Shown here piece after piece: positions 58,085 through 64,000 of a DNA stretch of 64,000 nt. The DNA is from an uncultured Sphingomonadaceae bacterium (GTDB lineage: Bacteria > Pseudomonadota > Alphaproteobacteria > Sphingomonadales > Sphingomonadaceae). A program made the position numbers and the translations under genes. Location of the stretch: contig CALKUK010000014.1 of NCBI GenBank assembly GCA_937996655.1, forward strand, positions 479,687-543,686, read 5' to 3'. The notes beneath the pieces are model-generated. The model made no database searches. It was not told the origin of the DNA and saw only the letters and a list, made by a program, of their open reading frames with translations. Each line of letters opens with the position of its first letter. The stretch's first letter is position 1.

Positions 58085-58675
58085 ATGGCATTTTTCGAAG
58101 ATGCCCAGATTTTCAGCAGGTCCAAAATCTTGGCGAAGCCGGATCTCATTCCTGCGAGCCGCGGAATTTATGCCTGGTTTTTCCGTGACATTCCGGGGCA
58201 GGTCCCGGTGGATGGTTGCCACAACAGGGGCGGCCTGACGCTGCTCTATATCGGCATTTCACCGAAAAATGATCGGAGCCGCCAAAACCTGCGAAAGCGG
58301 ATCACCTATCACTATCGTGGAAATGCAGAAGGCTCGACCCTTCGAATGACCTTGGGAACGCTTCTCGCGAATTACAGCGATTTTCCACTTCGCCGTGTTG
58401 GGAGTGGGCGCAGAATGACCTTCACACACCTCGGCGAGCAGTGGCTCGATGCCTGGATGTCGGACAATGCATTTGTATGCTGGGCCGAGCATCCTGAACC
58501 ATGGCGGCTGGAACATGAACTGTTGCTTGGGCACTCATTGCCACTGAACATTCAGGACAATCGCCATCATCCTTTTTGCGCGGTCCTCTCGCAAATCAGA
58601 CAAGTAGCCAAGGCCCAAGCTAGAGAGCTGGCGATTGCGCAAGAGGGCAATCAGCAGCGAAAGGCTATAGACTGA
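58085..58675 (+). CDS. GIY-YIG nuclease family protein
   Basis: A 196-residue protein with a GIY-YIG domain: G27-I28-Y29 (ASRGIYAWFF), Y55-I56-G57 (LLYIGISP), an Arg (R70 or R72) in the following helix, Glu143 (RLEHELLL) and Asn155 (LPLNIQDN), i.e. all canonical catalytic positions. It would be a Mg-dependent nuclease. No partner domain is attached. The ATG follows GCGGGAG. It is divergent from the HNH-HIT gene with 45 bases between and overlaps the convergent recombination gene by 11 bases. The pair may form a defence or conflict module. Confidence 0.78.
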   Translation: MAFFEDAQIFSRSKILAKPDLIPASRGIYAWFFRDIPGQVPVDGCHNRGGLTLLYIGISPKNDRSRQNLRKRITYHYRGNAEGSTLRMTLGTLLANYSDFPLRRVGSGRRMTFTHLGEQWLDAWMSDNAFVCWAEHPEPWRLEHELLLGHSLPLNIQDNRHHPFCAVLSQIRQVAKAQARELAIAQEGNQQRKAID

Positions 58676-59057
58676 GAAACATCGCCCGCTGCTCCTGCCA
58701 GCAATCCGGGATAGGCCGCTTCAACATCTGCAGGTTGATGCCACGCGGCTGTTTGCCTGCCAGCACCATTTCCACAATGTCGGGAGCCAGCAGGGTCATC
58801 CGCATAAGCCTGCTGACATAAGAACGGTCGATCTTCTCCTTGGCGGCAATCTCATCAATGCTTTCGTAGACGCCCTGCTCCATTAGCTTGCGCCACCGGA
58901 AACCTCTGGCAATCGCCTTTACAAGCGTTGGATCCTGATCTCCATTTAACCGGCCAGTCAGGCCTTCATCCGTATCCGGGGTGATGATTAGCTTACGTCC
59001 TCCCCGGCGACGCAGGGCTATCGGGACGCGAATTTCGATTTGCCGTCCGGAGTTCAC
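58665..59057 (-). CDS. ParB/KorB-like HTH protein linked to the recombinase
   Basis: A 130-residue basic protein. The N-terminal half begins IEIRVPIALRRRGGRKLIITPD; the second half (VYESIDEIAAKEKIDRSYVSRLMRMTLLAPDIVEMVLAGKQP) is a clear helix-turn-helix of ParB/KorB type. Its ATG overlaps the recombinase stop by 4 bases. Proteins like this commonly accompany serine recombinases and DUF2924 proteins in sphingomonad elements; it is probably a recombination-directionality or regulatory factor, which is inference. Confidence 0.7.
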   Translation of the reverse strand: MNSGRQIEIRVPIALRRRGGRKLIITPDTDEGLTGRLNGDQDPTLVKAIARGFRWRKLMEQGVYESIDEIAAKEKIDRSYVSRLMRMTLLAPDIVEMVLAGKQPRGINLQMLKRPIPDCWQEQRAMFLSL

Positions 59058-60367
59058 GCTGCTTCCAACTCCCGGGGCTGCATAGCGCCTAATTCTTCAA
59101 CAAGATCAGCAATTCCGTTCGGATGGAACTTCATGGTCATAGTGTCGACGCCAAGCTCGACACGTGACACGAGCAACCGGACAATGCGAGCTTGTTCACC
59201 GGGGAACAATTGATCCCAGAGCAGATCCAGTTCGGTCAGCGCCGAACGCATTTCCATCTCCCCAATCGGCATGTCCAATCTATGGATTGCGTGTACCGCC
59301 TCCGCGAGAACCTCGGGCGTTTTGATGAGGTCGCGCAGTTGCTGAACAACAGCCGCCTCAATCTCCGCGGCCGGTAGACGCGGAAGAAAGCCACTCCCAG
59401 CTCCAAGTTTCAATTCAGTTTGGCTGACGTAGTACCGGTAAAGCTTGCCCTTGCGGCGCGTATGCGATGGCGACATGGCCCGACCGTCGTGGCCAAACAG
59501 CAGGCCCTTCAGCATCGATGGCGTCGTGGCGCTGTTTTGCCGTGAGCGCGTCCCCGAGTTGATGGAGAGGATCTTCTCGACCTTTTCCCAAAGCGGAATG
59601 TCAATGATCGCCTCATGCTCCCCGGGATAGCTCACCCCTTTATGCAGCGCCTCACCCAGATAGACGCGGTTGCGCAGAACCCTTGCGACAAAGGCCTTGT
59701 CGAGAGGCTTTCCCCTCCGATTCGTGACGCCATCAGCCTGCAATTCACGGACAATGTCGACATTCGAGCCGAGCTGCACAAATCGCTCAAATATCCGCTT
59801 CACGACCATCGCTTCATCAGGCTCGACCAGCAATTTCCGGTCGAGCACGCGGTAACCCAGCGGCACGGCGCCACCCATCCAAAGGCCGCGCTTTCGAGAG
59901 GCGGCAAACTTGTCCCTTATTCGCTCCCCAATAACCTCTCGCTCGAACTGAGCGAAGGAAAGGAGGACATTGAGAGTAAGCCGGCCCATGCTGGTGGTTG
60001 TGTTGAAGGATTGTGTAACGGACACGAAGGTGACCCCATTGCGCTCGAACGTATCGACGAGCCGCGCAAAATCCATCAGCGAACGAGACAAGCGATCGAT
60101 CTTGTAGACCACCACGACATCGACTTGCCCCTCCTCGATGTCGGCCAGTAGCCGCTTCAGGGCCGGCCGCTCCAGAGTTCCGCCGGACACCCCGCCATCA
60201 TCGTAGTGGTTCGGAAAAAGCACCCAACCCTCCGCACGCTGGCTGGCAATAAACGCCTCGCAGGCATCCCGCTGGGCGTCCAGAGAGTTGAACTCCTGAT
60301 CAAGGCCTTCTTCAGTGGATTTCCGAGTATAGACCGCGCAGCGCAGTTTGCGGACCGGCGGGTTCAT
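59054..60367 (-). CDS. Large serine recombinase (site-specific integrase)
   Basis: A 437-residue recombinase. N-terminal resolvase domain with catalytic Ser17 (YTRKSTEEGL), R-rich catalytic segments (KIDRLSRSLMDF; FEREVIGERIRDK) and a recombinase domain (PLGYRVLDRKLLVEPDEAMVVKRIFERFV). The third region, which in most large serine recombinases is a zinc ribbon with four Cys, here reads LKGLLFGHDGRAMSPSHTRRKGKLYRYYVS without cysteines, a subtype without zinc binding. It should integrate and excise the element. Middle gene of a four-gene minus-strand operon with ATGA overlaps on both sides. Confidence 0.9.
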   Translation of the reverse strand: MNPPVRKLRCAVYTRKSTEEGLDQEFNSLDAQRDACEAFIASQRAEGWVLFPNHYDDGGVSGGTLERPALKRLLADIEEGQVDVVVVYKIDRLSRSLMDFARLVDTFERNGVTFVSVTQSFNTTTSMGRLTLNVLLSFAQFEREVIGERIRDKFAASRKRGLWMGGAVPLGYRVLDRKLLVEPDEAMVVKRIFERFVQLGSNVDIVRELQADGVTNRRGKPLDKAFVARVLRNRVYLGEALHKGVSYPGEHEAIIDIPLWEKVEKILSINSGTRSRQNSATTPSMLKGLLFGHDGRAMSPSHTRRKGKLYRYYVSQTELKLGAGSGFLPRLPAAEIEAAVVQQLRDLIKTPEVLAEAVHAIHRLDMPIGEMEMRSALTELDLLWDQLFPGEQARIVRLLVSRVELGVDTMTMKFHPNGIADLVEELGAMQPRELEAA

Positions 60368-60810
60368 GCCGGTTCTCCTGAGCGCTTCAATCCAAAGAAC
60401 ACCAGACCGTTCCAGCGGGTACCTGTTATTGCCCGGGCTATCGCCGAAAGCGACCGATAGGGCTTTCCAGCATATTCAAAACCGTCGTCGAGTACTGTCA
60501 CCCGATGCTCGACGCCTTGATATTCGCGGACGACCTGCGTTCCAGTAATCAGGCGGCCACGGGCAGAAACTTGGCGGATTGCCTTCTTTCCGCCGTCCAT
60601 CTCCTCTCCAAGCGCTTCTAGTCTGAGGACAGTTTGCACGCTGAGAGAGCCTAAAGCGAGTTCCTGGATCCGGTAGGCGATGCGGCTTTCCAGAAATCTG
60701 CGATTGTAACCAGGCGCTTCACTGTCGAAGTATCGGGTCCACAGATCCCGCAGCTCAGTCGTGCTGGCCTTTTTAAGCCCGGCAAGGCGGGACAAGACCG
60801 TTTCGTTCAT
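60364..60810 (-). CDS. DUF2924 family protein
   Basis: A 148-residue protein, recognised as DUF2924 by the N-terminal helical part (LRDLWTRYFDSEAPGYNRRFLESRIAYRIQELA) and the C-terminal RLITGTQVVREYQGVEHRVTVLDDGFEYAGKPYRSLSAIARAITGTRWNG, the latter looking like a small DNA-interaction module with the SAIARxITGxxWNG end. It always seems to accompany serine recombinases in phages and islands; function unknown. Overlaps both neighbours by 4 bases. Confidence 0.82.
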   Translation of the reverse strand: MNETVLSRLAGLKKASTTELRDLWTRYFDSEAPGYNRRFLESRIAYRIQELALGSLSVQTVLRLEALGEEMDGGKKAIRQVSARGRLITGTQVVREYQGVEHRVTVLDDGFEYAGKPYRSLSAIARAITGTRWNGLVFFGLKRSGEPA

Positions 60811-61064
60811 GCGTCGCTCCCGTTGGTTCGGGAGGCACTACCGCTCTGGTGGCGGGCAAAGTCGACCGAACTATCTCCGCCGTCGCCAGATAAAGAACTG
60901 GACTTTCCGAACATGCGCATCGCGCCAAGAGCAAGGATCTCGCCCAACTCGGCCATCCGCTCAGCAGCTGTCATGTACTCTGGCGCAAGGCCGTTTGATC
61001 GGGTCAATTCACGCATTATCCATCCGTGGGTTCTGAGCCAGCTCGTCAATTCGAGCCGATGCAA
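60807..61064 (-). CDS. Small protein at the head of the recombinase operon
   Basis: An 85-residue protein if a TTG at 61064 is the start (with TGTGGGGG just before it), or 69 residues from the ATG at 61016. The N-terminal part (LTSWLRTHGWIMRELTRSNGLAPEYMTAAERMAELGEILALGAMRMFG) is helical, the end is Ser/Gly/Asp-rich. The last 4 bases overlap the DUF2924 start. No family recognised; its position as first gene of the operon suggests a link to recombination control. Confidence 0.5.
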   Translation of the reverse strand: MHRLELTSWLRTHGWIMRELTRSNGLAPEYMTAAERMAELGEILALGAMRMFGKSSSLSGDGGDSSVDFARHQSGSASRTNGSDA

Positions 61065-61115
61065 CCCCCACAGATGTAGTTGGATATAACCCTTATAAAA
61101 TTGTCTATGTGGTCC

Positions 61116-61137
61116 AAACCCTCTTGACAGAGGGTTT
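61116..61137. terminator. Perfect hairpin between repressor and recombinase operon
   Basis: AAACCCTCT-TGAC-AGAGGGTTT: a perfect 9-bp stem with a tetraloop, 3 bases after the repressor stop on the minus strand. No T-run follows, so termination strength is uncertain; it may also mark a processing site. Confidence 0.5.
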
Positions 61138-61139
61138 CG

Positions 61140-61865
61140 TCACCGCTGCCTTTTGTAGAGGCTCTGATGCGCCCGCAGTACAATCGCGATGATCGCCACC
61201 CCCTCATCGCTTACGCTATTTTCATCGGGTCGACCGATAATGATCGGCTCCTGAAACTCGGCACGGGTCGATTCGGCGCGCAGGATGAAGTTCTGACCGT
61301 CGTGGTCGAGGCGCTTGCAGGTCAGCTCGTGCAGTTCGTGCCGATCGCGCTGGACAATGACAATGTCACCCGGCTGCGGCTCTACGTAACCATAGGCGAC
61401 ACGAAGGCACTCGAGATCCGAACCTGGGGGGATGACTTTGTCCATGGAATACCCTTCCATTCGCAGAGCGAATCGCTCACTGCCAGGGAATGGGTTCGGC
61501 CCAACCTCTATGGAATACCTGTCTTCCTGAGCCCATTCCGTCTGTTCGCGCCACACACCTGCGGCAACAGCACCAACGACCTCCAGCGTCTCAAAGCCTC
61601 GAGCCCCGCCCACTCGGTGCATCACCGAAGCAGCGGCCGGAATCATCTGCGAGATGTCCATTTCAAGCGCCCTGGCAAGCCCAACAAGCGTATCAAGTGT
61701 CGGGTTCGTGCTTTTGCCCTTAATGATGTCGCGCACCATATAGGGGTTCTTTCCCCCTGTTGCCGCAAGCGAAAGGGAGCGTGAGTTCCACTTGGCTTCG
61801 GGCGCCGTCGCCTCCTCGAGGATCTTGCGCAGGAAGGCGATGTTGAAGGCTGGTGGCTGGGTCAT
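61140..61865 (-). CDS. CI/LexA-like phage repressor (HTH + S24 peptidase)
   Basis: A 241-residue repressor. N-terminal lambda-repressor-type HTH at about 25-75 (NSRSLSLAATGGKNPYMVRDIIKGKSTNPTLDTLVGLARAL), linker with GAVAAG near 98-103 that could be the self-cleavage site, and a C-terminal S24 protease domain with the Ser140 (MEGYSMDKVIPPG) / Lys184 (TCKRL) dyad. It would keep the element silent until RecA-dependent cleavage. Divergent from the Cro-like gene with repeated half-sites between them. Confidence 0.87.
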   Translation of the reverse strand: MTQPPAFNIAFLRKILEEATAPEAKWNSRSLSLAATGGKNPYMVRDIIKGKSTNPTLDTLVGLARALEMDISQMIPAAASVMHRVGGARGFETLEVVGAVAAGVWREQTEWAQEDRYSIEVGPNPFPGSERFALRMEGYSMDKVIPPGSDLECLRVAYGYVEPQPGDIVIVQRDRHELHELTCKRLDHDGQNFILRAESTRAEFQEPIIIGRPDENSVSDEGVAIIAIVLRAHQSLYKRQR

Positions 61866-61879
61866 GGGCTGTGGGTAAC

Positions 61880-61933
61880 ATTGTGGGATGCTTCCCGCAA
61901 TCTTAATTGTGGGATTCCGCCCTAATTGTGGTG
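61880..61933. promoter_or_regulatory. Repressor operator array between cI-like and cro-like genes
   Basis: Half-sites ATTGTGGGA (61880-61888), TCCCGCAAT (61893-61901, inverted, one difference), ATTGTGGGA (61906-61914) and ATTGTGGTG (61925-61933). The first two form a dyad operator; the others repeat the same half-site in direct orientation. Position and repetition match a lambda-like switch region. Confidence 0.65.
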
Positions 61934-61960
61934 TTGGATTGATCTCGGAATAAGGGATGT

Positions 61961-62197
61961 ATGACGCATCCCATAGTTCCCGAGATTGATTCGTTCCTCA
62001 AGGCCCACAAAATGGCCGAGAGCTACTTTGGCCGGAAAGCCGCCAACGACTGGAAGCTCGTGCGCCAGTTGCGCGCCGGTCGTCGCCTCTGGCCCGATAC
62101 CGAAGCACGCATCCGCGCTTTCATGGCTTCCTACGAGAAGCCGGCGCGCGGCCGCCTTTCCCACCGCACATCCACCATTTCTCAAGGCAGGATATAA
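61961..62197 (+). CDS. Cro-like regulator
   Basis: A 78-residue protein (MTHPIVPEIDSFLKAHKMAESYFGRKAANDWKLVRQLRAGRRLWPDTEARIRAFMASYEK) with a small HTH: ESYFGRKAANDWKLVRQLRAG as the likely turn. It is the first rightward gene of the element, divergent from the repressor, the place of cro. AAGGGATGT precedes the ATG. Its stop overlaps the next gene by one base (TAATG). Confidence 0.62.
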   Translation: MTHPIVPEIDSFLKAHKMAESYFGRKAANDWKLVRQLRAGRRLWPDTEARIRAFMASYEKPARGRLSHRTSTISQGRI

Positions 62198-62538
62198 TGC
62201 AGAACATATCACGAACAAGTACGCGTAAATGCGCCAACCACGAACTCCTGTTTTGCGCCTGGCTGGCCAATGCAGGCAGCGGCGACCGCTACGAATATCA
62301 CCGCGGATTTCTCGTCAAAGACCTTGATACCGGCTCCAAGCGCCGCCTCGAAGAGAAGGATCGCCTGATCCTTGACCGCCTCGCCGAGCGCGTGCGGTGG
62401 GCATCGGACAAAGGCTGTGTCCACCTGGTACAGGAACGCCTGGGTCACGATTGCTACAGCTACATCGCCATTGCCCGTCCCCGGGCGCCGGGCGCCCGTA
62501 ATCCGCTGGCCGACATCGAACTGGCGAAGGTGGCGTGA
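62197..62538 (+). CDS. Phage/element protein of unknown function
   Basis: A 113-residue basic protein with several charged helices (MQNISRTSTRKCANHELLFCAWLANAGSGDRYEYHRGFLVKDLDTGSKRRLEEKDRLILDRLAERVRWASDKGCVHLVQERL). No domain recognised. Coupled to the Cro-like gene at its start (TAATG) and to the exonuclease gene at its end (TGATG), so it belongs to the early operon of the element. Possibly a DNA-metabolism accessory. Confidence 0.6.
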   Translation: MQNISRTSTRKCANHELLFCAWLANAGSGDRYEYHRGFLVKDLDTGSKRRLEEKDRLILDRLAERVRWASDKGCVHLVQERLGHDCYSYIAIARPRAPGARNPLADIELAKVA

Positions 62539-63326
62539 TGACGAACGCCTTCGAACGCCACGGGCTCGATCACCTTTCGGCCTCCTCGATCAACCTGTTC
62601 GTTGCCCAGCCCGCAATGTGGGCCCTGCAGAAGCTTATGGGCCGCAAAACGGGGGTTGGCGCTGCAGCCCACCGCGGCACGGCCATTGAAGCCGGTGTCG
62701 AGATGGGGCTGTTTGATCACGGCCTTTCGCTCGAGGCCTGCCAGGAGGCAGCACTCGCCAAGTTCAACCAACTGACCGCGCTGTCAGCCGATCCCAATGT
62801 TGAGAAGGAGCGCGCAGGCATTGCTTCTGCCGTTGCGATCGCGCTCGGTGAACTGCGCCAGTATGGCATTCCCGGCTCAGCTGACGGCACTCGCCAGCAC
62901 CGGATCGAGCTCGAACTGCCGGGCGTGCCAGTCCCGTTTATCGGCTGGCTCGACTTCTGGTTCCCCGATCACGGCATCATCATTGATCTGAAGACCCAGG
63001 GGCGCCTGTCCTCGAAGATCTCGGATCCCCATGCCCGGCAGGGCGCGATCTATCATGCTGCCCACGGCAACAACGAGATCCGCTTCGCCTACGTCACGCC
63101 CCAGAAGATCGGTGTCTACCGGCTGGATGATCCGCGCACGCACCTTGCACATGTGGTCAGTGTCGCAAGGTCGATCGAGCGGTTCCTGAGCCTGTCGGAT
63201 GACGGGGCGGAACTGACTGCCGCGCTCTCACCGGACCTCGACAGCTTCTACTGGAAGGATCCCGGTTCTCGCGCAGCAGCCGAAGAAATCTGGGGCCTCG
63301 CCCCCGATGCCGCGCCGCAGGTCTGA
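62538..63326 (+). CDS. RecB-like PD-(D/E)XK exonuclease
   Basis: A 262-residue nuclease. RecB-family motifs are visible: His45/Glu51 in AHRGTAIEAG, Asp139 in IGWLDFWF, D150-L151-K152 in IIDLKTQGRL and the QxxxY segment HARQGAIYHAA. This is the phage/Cas4-like exonuclease form that resects DNA ends for recombination. The next gene is probably its single-strand-binding partner. Either the ATG at 62538 or a GTG one codon earlier can start it. Third gene of the early operon. Confidence 0.82.
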   Translation: MTNAFERHGLDHLSASSINLFVAQPAMWALQKLMGRKTGVGAAAHRGTAIEAGVEMGLFDHGLSLEACQEAALAKFNQLTALSADPNVEKERAGIASAVAIALGELRQYGIPGSADGTRQHRIELELPGVPVPFIGWLDFWFPDHGIIIDLKTQGRLSSKISDPHARQGAIYHAAHGNNEIRFAYVTPQKIGVYRLDDPRTHLAHVVSVARSIERFLSLSDDGAELTAALSPDLDSFYWKDPGSRAAAEEIWGLAPDAAPQV

Positions 63327-63363
63327 CAAGCGGCACAAACCAAGCAAAGAAGGAAACAGGACA

Positions 63364-63990
63364 ATGGGCTTTATGCCAGTCCCGTCGTCGGGCGGGGATT
63401 TCAAGACGTACGTCACTTACAATTCCAAGGCTGGCCGGTGGTACACCAAGTCTGACGGCAAGGACGAAGACCTGTTCGAGGTGACCGACATGACGGCTAT
63501 CTTCGACATGTCGAGCATCATCACCGGCTGGTTCAAGTTTACCCCCGGTGCTGCCCCGGAGCGGGTCATGGATCCCTCACTGGCAGAAGCTGCCCTCAGC
63601 CCCGGAGCCGAGTTCAAGCGCGGCTTCCTGATCGACCTGTACTCCGAGAAGAACCTCCTGGGGCTGCGCGAGTTCAGTTCGACCGCCGGGATCGTCATCG
63701 AGGCGATGAACACCCTTTACGACATTTGGATGGCCGCCCCCGAAAATGCGTCGGGCAAGGTCCCGGTGGTGCGATGCACAGGCGTTCACGCTGTCACCAA
63801 CAAGCACGGAACCAACTACCAGCCGAGCTTTGCCATCGTGGATTGGGTCGACCGGCCGGCTGCCATCGCTGAGAGCTCCGTGTCAGCCCATGCAGCTGCA
63901 GCATCTGCAACGGCAGCCCCTTCGGCGCCAGCCCAGCATATGCCCCCGCCCGCGGCTGGAAGCGCCAAGGTCGGTGCGCCGGTGTTCTGA
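63364..63990 (+). CDS. Putative ssDNA-binding protein of the early phage operon
   Basis: A 208-residue protein. Residues 1-140 alternate strands and helices and include DFKTYVTYNSKAGRWYTKSDG, ITGWFKFTPGAAPERVMDPS and GFLIDLYSEKNLLGLREFSSTAG. The last ~40 residues are Ala/Pro-rich and disordered (SSVSAHAAAASATAAPSAPAQHMPPPAA), as in many phage single-strand-binding proteins. Position after the exonuclease supports this role, but no OB-fold signature was confirmed by eye. AGAAGGAAACAGGACA precedes the ATG. The next gene lies outside the window. Confidence 0.55.
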   Translation: MGFMPVPSSGGDFKTYVTYNSKAGRWYTKSDGKDEDLFEVTDMTAIFDMSSIITGWFKFTPGAAPERVMDPSLAEAALSPGAEFKRGFLIDLYSEKNLLGLREFSSTAGIVIEAMNTLYDIWMAAPENASGKVPVVRCTGVHAVTNKHGTNYQPSFAIVDWVDRPAAIAESSVSAHAAAASATAAPSAPAQHMPPPAAGSAKVGAPVF

Positions 63991-64000
63991 TCACCATTGC

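Noticed and set aside
1..64000. CRISPR array, rRNA operon or insertion sequence
   Set aside because: No regularly spaced direct repeats, no rRNA-like sequence and no transposase were seen.

Overview
The window looks like a chromosome segment of an alphaproteobacterium of the order Sphingomonadales (Sphingopyxis/Sphingorhabdus-like; genus not determinable by eye). Reasons: high-GC codon use, a secreted protease ending in a PEPxxWA-type C-terminal sorting tail, an RcnB/glycine-zipper protein, a small-type PurL, a lipoyl-E2 plus dihydrolipoyl dehydrogenase arrangement of alphaproteobacterial type, and several intergenic palindromic repeat families typical of sphingomonads.

Layout. 1-7.2 kb: partial SDR and uvrB (minus); COQ4-like protein, a DUF3617-like lipoprotein and a DUF1330-like protein (plus); DUF3052 protein and purL (minus). 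7.4-15.6 kb: a plus-strand acyl-CoA catabolic operon (SDR, acyl-CoA dehydrogenase, 2-methylfumaryl-CoA isomerase-like CoA transferase, thiolase, methylsuccinyl-CoA dehydrogenase-like enzyme, HTD2-type hydratase, second acyl-CoA dehydrogenase). 15.7-24.3 kb (mostly minus): ALDH7-type dehydrogenase, rpsF-rpsR-rplI, TelA with a membrane partner, adrenodoxin-reductase-type ferredoxin reductase, D-aminoacylase-like amidohydrolase. 24.5-26.2 kb: PilZ-like protein and a PEP-CTERM trypsin. 26.3-33 kb: a long minus-strand run with pyruvate dehydrogenase E2, thioesterase, lpdA, a class IV aminotransferase overlapping a sulfotransferase-like gene, a secreted amidohydrolase and a PAP2 phosphatase. 33-42 kb: stress, repair and RNA genes (usp, rcnB-like, msrC, arfB, rluA), a DUF3604 protein, and a HAD-pnuC-nadR-like nucleotide salvage cassette. 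42.1-43.2 kb: a less GC-rich insertion with an HNH nuclease and a small partner. 43.5-47.5 kb: epoxide-hydrolase-like enzyme, CsgG-like lipoprotein, lepA. 47.5-52.2 kb: a structured non-coding stretch, a small-protein/YdcH/DksA-like operon with an FNR/FixK-type box, a SpoIIAA-like gene with a second box, and a marR-emrA-emrB efflux operon. 52.2-56.5 kb: fabD-fabG-acpP-fabF-mltG. 56.67 kb: tRNA-Pro(CGG).

After the tRNA (57.05-64 kb) lies a mobile element, probably a prophage. It has two cargo nucleases (an HNH-HIT fusion and a divergent GIY-YIG protein), a serine-recombinase operon, a CI/Cro-type switch with repeated operator half-sites, and early genes (RecB-like exonuclease, putative ssDNA-binding protein). 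Its right end lies outside the window.

Two parts deserve most attention. First, the acyl-CoA operon appears to combine the methylsuccinyl-CoA dehydrogenase of the ethylmalonyl-CoA pathway with the isomerase and hydratase of the 3-hydroxypropionate bicycle, which would give a route from methylsuccinyl-CoA through mesaconyl-CoA isomers to citramalyl-CoA. Second, the HNH-HIT fusion facing a GIY-YIG nuclease at the edge of the mobile element is a candidate uncharacterised defence or conflict module. All homology calls are from sequence inspection and memory of families; no database search was possible.
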